Assembly: GCA_963733945.1 (NCBI GenBank)
Contig: CAVTFD010000026.1
Coordinates: forward strand, 62,001-126,000
DNA: 64,000 bases
Direction of reading: 5' to 3'
Source of the DNA: AP-15 sp963733945
GTDB lineage: Bacteria > Pseudomonadota > Alphaproteobacteria > ATCC43930 > CGMCC-115725
Shown: positions 61,000 through 64,000 of the stretch, one piece after another
Position numbering within the stretch: the first letter of the stretch is position 1
Layout: the number at the start of each line of letters is the position of its first letter
Notes under the pieces: model-generated
What the model was told of the DNA's origin: nothing
Databases searched by the model: none
The model's input: only the letters and a program-made list of their open reading frames with translations
Position numbers and translations under genes: made by a program

Positions 61000-61626
61000 T
61001 TGCAAGCGGACCATCACGCGGCGCTGCGGGGGAGGCTGGTGGATGCCGCCGAACGCACCATCGCCGAGAAAGGGCTTGGGGCCCTTAAGGCACGCGACCT
61101 CGCCCGAGAGACCGAGTGCGCGGTCGGTACGATCTATAATGTCTTCGAGCATCTCGACGAGCTGATCCTGTGCGTCGGATCGCGGACGTTGGCGATGCTC
61201 GACGCCGCGCTCGGGGTCGTCCGGCCGGCAACCCGAAATGGTTCGACCGAAGCGGCCGTTGACGATCTGGAGCGGCTTGCCCTGGCCTATCTCGAATTCG
61301 CCGCCACACACACGATCCGCTGGCGCGCACTCTTCGAGCACCGCATGAGCGAGGGTCGCGCGCTGCCGGGCTGGTTCGTCGAGCAGCAACACCGGCTATT
61401 CACGCAAGTCGAGCGGCCATTGGCGGAGCTGCTGCCCGAGCTTGAGCACGACGCCCGCCGGATCCTGGCGCGCACCGTATTTTCGGCCGTGCACGGGATC
61501 GTCGCACTCGGGCTCGACGAAAAGCTCGTCTCGCTGCCGTTGCCGGCTCTCCGCGATCAACTCGCCGCGACAGTGCGCGCGATTGCGACAGGCCGCGACG
61601 AGCTTCGCTCGCGCCGCCCGAGGTGA
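61000..61626 (+). CDS. TetR-family transcriptional regulator
   Basis: 208 aa regulator. The N-terminal HTH covers residues 8-55 (RLVDAAERTIAEKGLGALKA, RDLARETECAVGTIYNVFEH), and the C-terminal effector domain (60-200) has an unplaced pocket with an FEHRMSEGRALPGWFVEQQH segment and a WRALFEH-type region found in TetR_C33-like proteins. The start is TTG 61000 with GGAGGG 4 nt upstream. It presumably represses pspA-yiaAB-aas and itself via the TGAAC-N3-GTTCA sites; an acyl-CoA or fatty-acid ligand would make sense but is inferred. Confidence 0.9.
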   Translation: MQADHHAALRGRLVDAAERTIAEKGLGALKARDLARETECAVGTIYNVFEHLDELILCVGSRTLAMLDAALGVVRPATRNGSTEAAVDDLERLALAYLEFAATHTIRWRALFEHRMSEGRALPGWFVEQQHRLFTQVERPLAELLPELEHDARRILARTVFSAVHGIVALGLDEKLVSLPLPALRDQLAATVRAIATGRDELRSRRPR

Positions 61627-61705
61627 TGAAGCGGGTGATCGACGGGCTCGTCGCCCCCGGGACGATGCGGGGGCGAGCCCCTTCTCACATCATGGAGGTG
61701 CCTGT

Positions 61706-63825
61706 TTACATTTGGCGGCCGGGTTTGGCGTCGCGGAGGGGGGTGTTGGTTTCGGCCAGTTGGCGGAGCAGGGCAGCAGGAGCCCAGCGCTCGCCGTAGC
61801 GCTGGTGCCAGGCGGCGATCTGGCGGTAGACCTCGGTCACACCGATGCCGTCGGCCCAGTACATCAGCCCACCGCGGTAGCGCGGAAAGCCAAAGCCGTT
61901 GAGCCACATCACATCGATGTCGCTGGCCCGGTAGGCCTTGCCTTCTTCGAGGATCTTGCAGGCTTCGTTGACCGAGGCGAACAGCAGCCGGCGCAGGATC
62001 TCCTCGTCGCCGAAGCTGCGCTGGGCGATGCCGATTCGGCGGCCTTTTCCTTGATCATGCGCGCGACTTCGGGATCGGGGTGCGGGGTGCGGTCGCCCTT
62101 TTCGTAGCGGAACCAGCCGGCTCCGCTCTTCTGGCCCAGCCGCCCGATTTCGACCAGATGGTCGGCGATCGGCATCTTGCGGTAGTTCGGGTTCTCGGCC
62201 GCGCGCCGCTGGCGGCTGTCATAACCGATGTCGAGCCCGGACAGGTCGGCGGTCGCGAACGGCCCGATCGGGTAACCGAAATCGACCATTACTTTGTCGA
62301 CCTGCTCGGGCAGGCAGCCCTCCTCGACCATGATGTTCATTTCGGTGCCGAACGGGGTGCGGCTTCGGTTGGCGACAAAGCCGTCGCAATTGCCGGCCAT
62401 CCCGCTGATCTTGCCGATCTTGCGGCCGAGATCCATCGCCGTCATCAGGGTGTCGGGCGCGCTTTTTGCCCCGCGCACCACCTCGAACAATTTCATGACG
62501 TTGGCCGGAGCGAAGAAGTGGGTGCCGGCGACGTCCTGCGGCCGTTTGGTGGCATTCGCCATGATGTCGATGTCGATGCCCGAGGTGTTCGAGAACAACA
62601 AGGCGCCAGGCTTCATCGTTGCGTCGAGCTTGGCGAAGACTTCCTCCTTGACCGGGATGCGCTCGAACACCGCCTCGATGACGACGTCGGCGTGGGCGAT
62701 ATCATCGTAGTTCTGCACCCCTTCGATCAGCCCGAGCCGGCGCTCCATTTCCGCGGTCGAGAGGCTGCCGCGGTTGACGCTGGTCTGGTAATTGGCGCGG
62801 ATGCGCGCGAGACCGCGGGCCAGCGCGTCCTCGTCGACTTCGAGCAATTTCACCGGAAAGCCGAATTCGGCGAAGCTCATCGCGATGCCGCCGCCCATCG
62901 TCCCGGCGCCGACGATGGCCGCGGTTTTGATCGGGCGCAGCGGCGTGTCGCGCGGGATGTCGGGCAGCCGCGCCACCTCGCGCTCGGCGAAGAAGGCATA
63001 GCGCAGGGCGCGCGCCTCGGCCGAGTTTTCGAGCTCGTTGAACAGCTCGCGCTCGCGGGCAACGCCGTCGTCGAACGGCAGATTGCAAGCGTTTTCGACC
63101 GAGGCGATGCAGTGATAGGGCGCCTTCTGGTTGCGCGCGCGGCGGGCGATCGATTTGCGCATGGCGTCGAAGATGCCGGGATCGGCCTTGGCCTCGGCGA
63201 GCTTCTCGTCATGGTCGCGGATGCGCGGCAACGGCCTTGTGTCAGCGACGCGGCGGGCAAAGGCGATACCGGCGGCGCGCAGATCGCCGCCCTCGGGGAC
63301 AAGCTCGTCGATGATGCCGAGGCGGTGCGCCTCCTCGGCCGGCACGTGGCGGCCTGAGACGATCATCTCGAGCGCAGCCTTGGGGCCGATCAGCCGCGGC
63401 AGCCGCTGGGTCCCGCCGCTCCCCGGCAGGATGCCGATCAGCACTTCGGGCAGCCCGACCTTGGCGCTCGGCACGGCGATGCGATAGTTGGAAGCGAGCG
63501 CGATCTCGAACCCGCCGCCGAGCGCATAGCCGTGGATTGCCGCGACGACCGGTTTTTGGCTGGCGTCGAGGGCGTCGTGCGCGCGCTTTCCCAAGACCGG
63601 AGGCGTCCGGTTGCCGAACTGGCGGATGTCGGCGCCGGCGATAAAGCTGCGGCCGGCGCCGATCAGCACCATCGCCTTAATGGCCGGATCGGCGTTGCCG
63701 CGCTCGATATTCTCGATGATGCCTTCGGGCACGCCCGAAGACAGCGCGTTGACCGGCGGGTTGTCGATCGTGATGACGCCGATCCCGTCCTCGTTCTCAA
63801 AGCGAACCAATGTGTTCTCAGGCAT
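61706..63825 (-). pseudogene. FadB/FadJ-type 3-hydroxyacyl-CoA dehydrogenase, frameshifted near 3' end
   Basis: Multifunctional beta-oxidation protein. Residues 1-190 are an enoyl-CoA hydratase domain (GAGRSFIAGADIRQFG, HGYALGGGFEIALASNYRIA, GILPGSGGTQRLPRLIG). From about 300 come the NAD-binding 3-hydroxyacyl-CoA dehydrogenase domain (AAIVGAGTMGGGIAMSFAEF), the catalytic GTHFFAPANVMKLFEVV and the C-terminal domain. After EKAAE, at 62035/62036, one base is missing; the true continuation (GIAQRSFGDEEILRRLLF, then MWLNGFGFPRYRGGLMYWAD) is in another frame and ends at 61706. Unrepaired, the frame ends at 61909 with an unrelated tail. Full length would be about 706 aa. Confidence 0.88.
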
Positions 63826-63860
63826 GTCATCCCTCCCGCGGATCCAGCGCGTCCATTATT

Positions 63861-63890
63861 CGTCATTTCCGCGACGGCGGGAACCCAAAG
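63861..63890. repeat. Interspersed palindromic repeat (VIPAKAGIQ-like)
   Basis: CGTCATTTCCGCGACGGCGG, continuing GAACCCAAAG, is a degenerate copy of the widespread proteobacterial element CGTCATTCCCGCG...CGCGGGAATCC, with a hairpin TTTCCGCGACGGCGGGAA. It lies in the 175 bp upstream of the FadB/FadJ-type gene, which otherwise shows no gene. Confidence 0.5.
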
Positions 63891-64000
63891 CCCGTCTTCT
63901 TTTTCGACCACACCGGCGAATGCCGGTGCCTATGGTCGGCCAAATACGGCCGCTCCCTGCACGGTGGCCCTCAAAGTCGGAGGCTCGGATAGAGCTCCAG

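Noticed and set aside
1..64000. CRISPR arrays, rRNA genes, transposases and riboswitches.
   Set aside because: I looked for regularly spaced direct repeats, DDE/HTH transposase signatures, rRNA landmarks and common riboswitch cores and saw none; a profile search would be more sensitive.

Overview
The window is GC-rich and densely coded, with many 1-4 bp gene overlaps, and looks like the chromosome of an alphaproteobacterium. The best lineage markers are the RegB/RegA redox pair with the GGLQNPF quinone motif, the kdsD-lptC-lptA-lptB-rpoN-hpf-ptsN order, the Hsp20-DUF1150 pair, and petBC beside trmL-hemF and mtnPA. A Rhodospirillales-type soil or water organism is my guess; the sequence does not fix the genus.

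Layout. 0-2.6 kb: end of bacterioferritin, then regB-regA. 2.8-11.2 kb: genes of a 2-oxo-acid (acetoin-type) dehydrogenase system (E1 alpha, a glutathione transferase, E1 beta, and on the other strand an AcoC-type lipoyl/hydrolase protein), separated by a Phd/VapC toxin-antitoxin pair, a ThDP enzyme, an NHL-repeat protein and a haloacid dehalogenase. 11.3-15.9 kb: prs, then a tightly coupled lgt-midA-pgeF-lipoprotein operon. 16-23 kb: methionine salvage (mtnP, mtnA), cytochrome bc1 (petB, petC) with what looks like a cluster-less petA relic in the Rieske slot, trmL-hemF, and a Tim44-like membrane protein. 23.8-32.1 kb: hsp20-DUF1150, the ptsN/hpf/rpoN/LPS-transport block, RNase D and tRNA-Leu(CAG). 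32.3-40.3 kb: an accessory segment with a PerM-type transporter, an HlyD/DUF2955 efflux pair, a GspC-like protein, and a MerR-HTH / N6-adenine methylase / PIN cassette carrying frameshifts. 40.6-45.6 kb: housekeeping enzymes. 45.8-50.9 kb: a glycerol-3-phosphate-type ABC importer (ugpB, ugpA, ugpE; no ugpC) interrupted by about 2 kb that holds another substrate-binding protein gene bounded by a 187-189 bp duplication of the ugpB 3' end, plus an orphan gene behind a perfect TGTGA-N6-TCACA site. 50.9-56.3 kb: rdgB-rph, a BamE-like protein, a large secreted LVIVD-repeat protein with a 40-codon relic of a paralogue nearby, a PhnB-like protein and AlkB. 56.4-61.6 kb: a divergent TetR / pspA-yiaAB-aas locus with three copies of a TGAAC-N3-GTTCA operator. 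61.7-63.8 kb: a FadB/FadJ-type beta-oxidation protein with a frameshift.

The most unusual items are the Rieske relic beside intact petBC, the three-operator TetR locus that links PspA with phospholipid acylation, the insertion-duplication in the ugp operon, and the MerR-methylase-PIN cassette. Four recognisable genes carry single frameshifts (vapC-like, methylase, ugpB, fadJ-like). That may reflect gene decay or assembly indels, and read-level evidence is needed to tell which.
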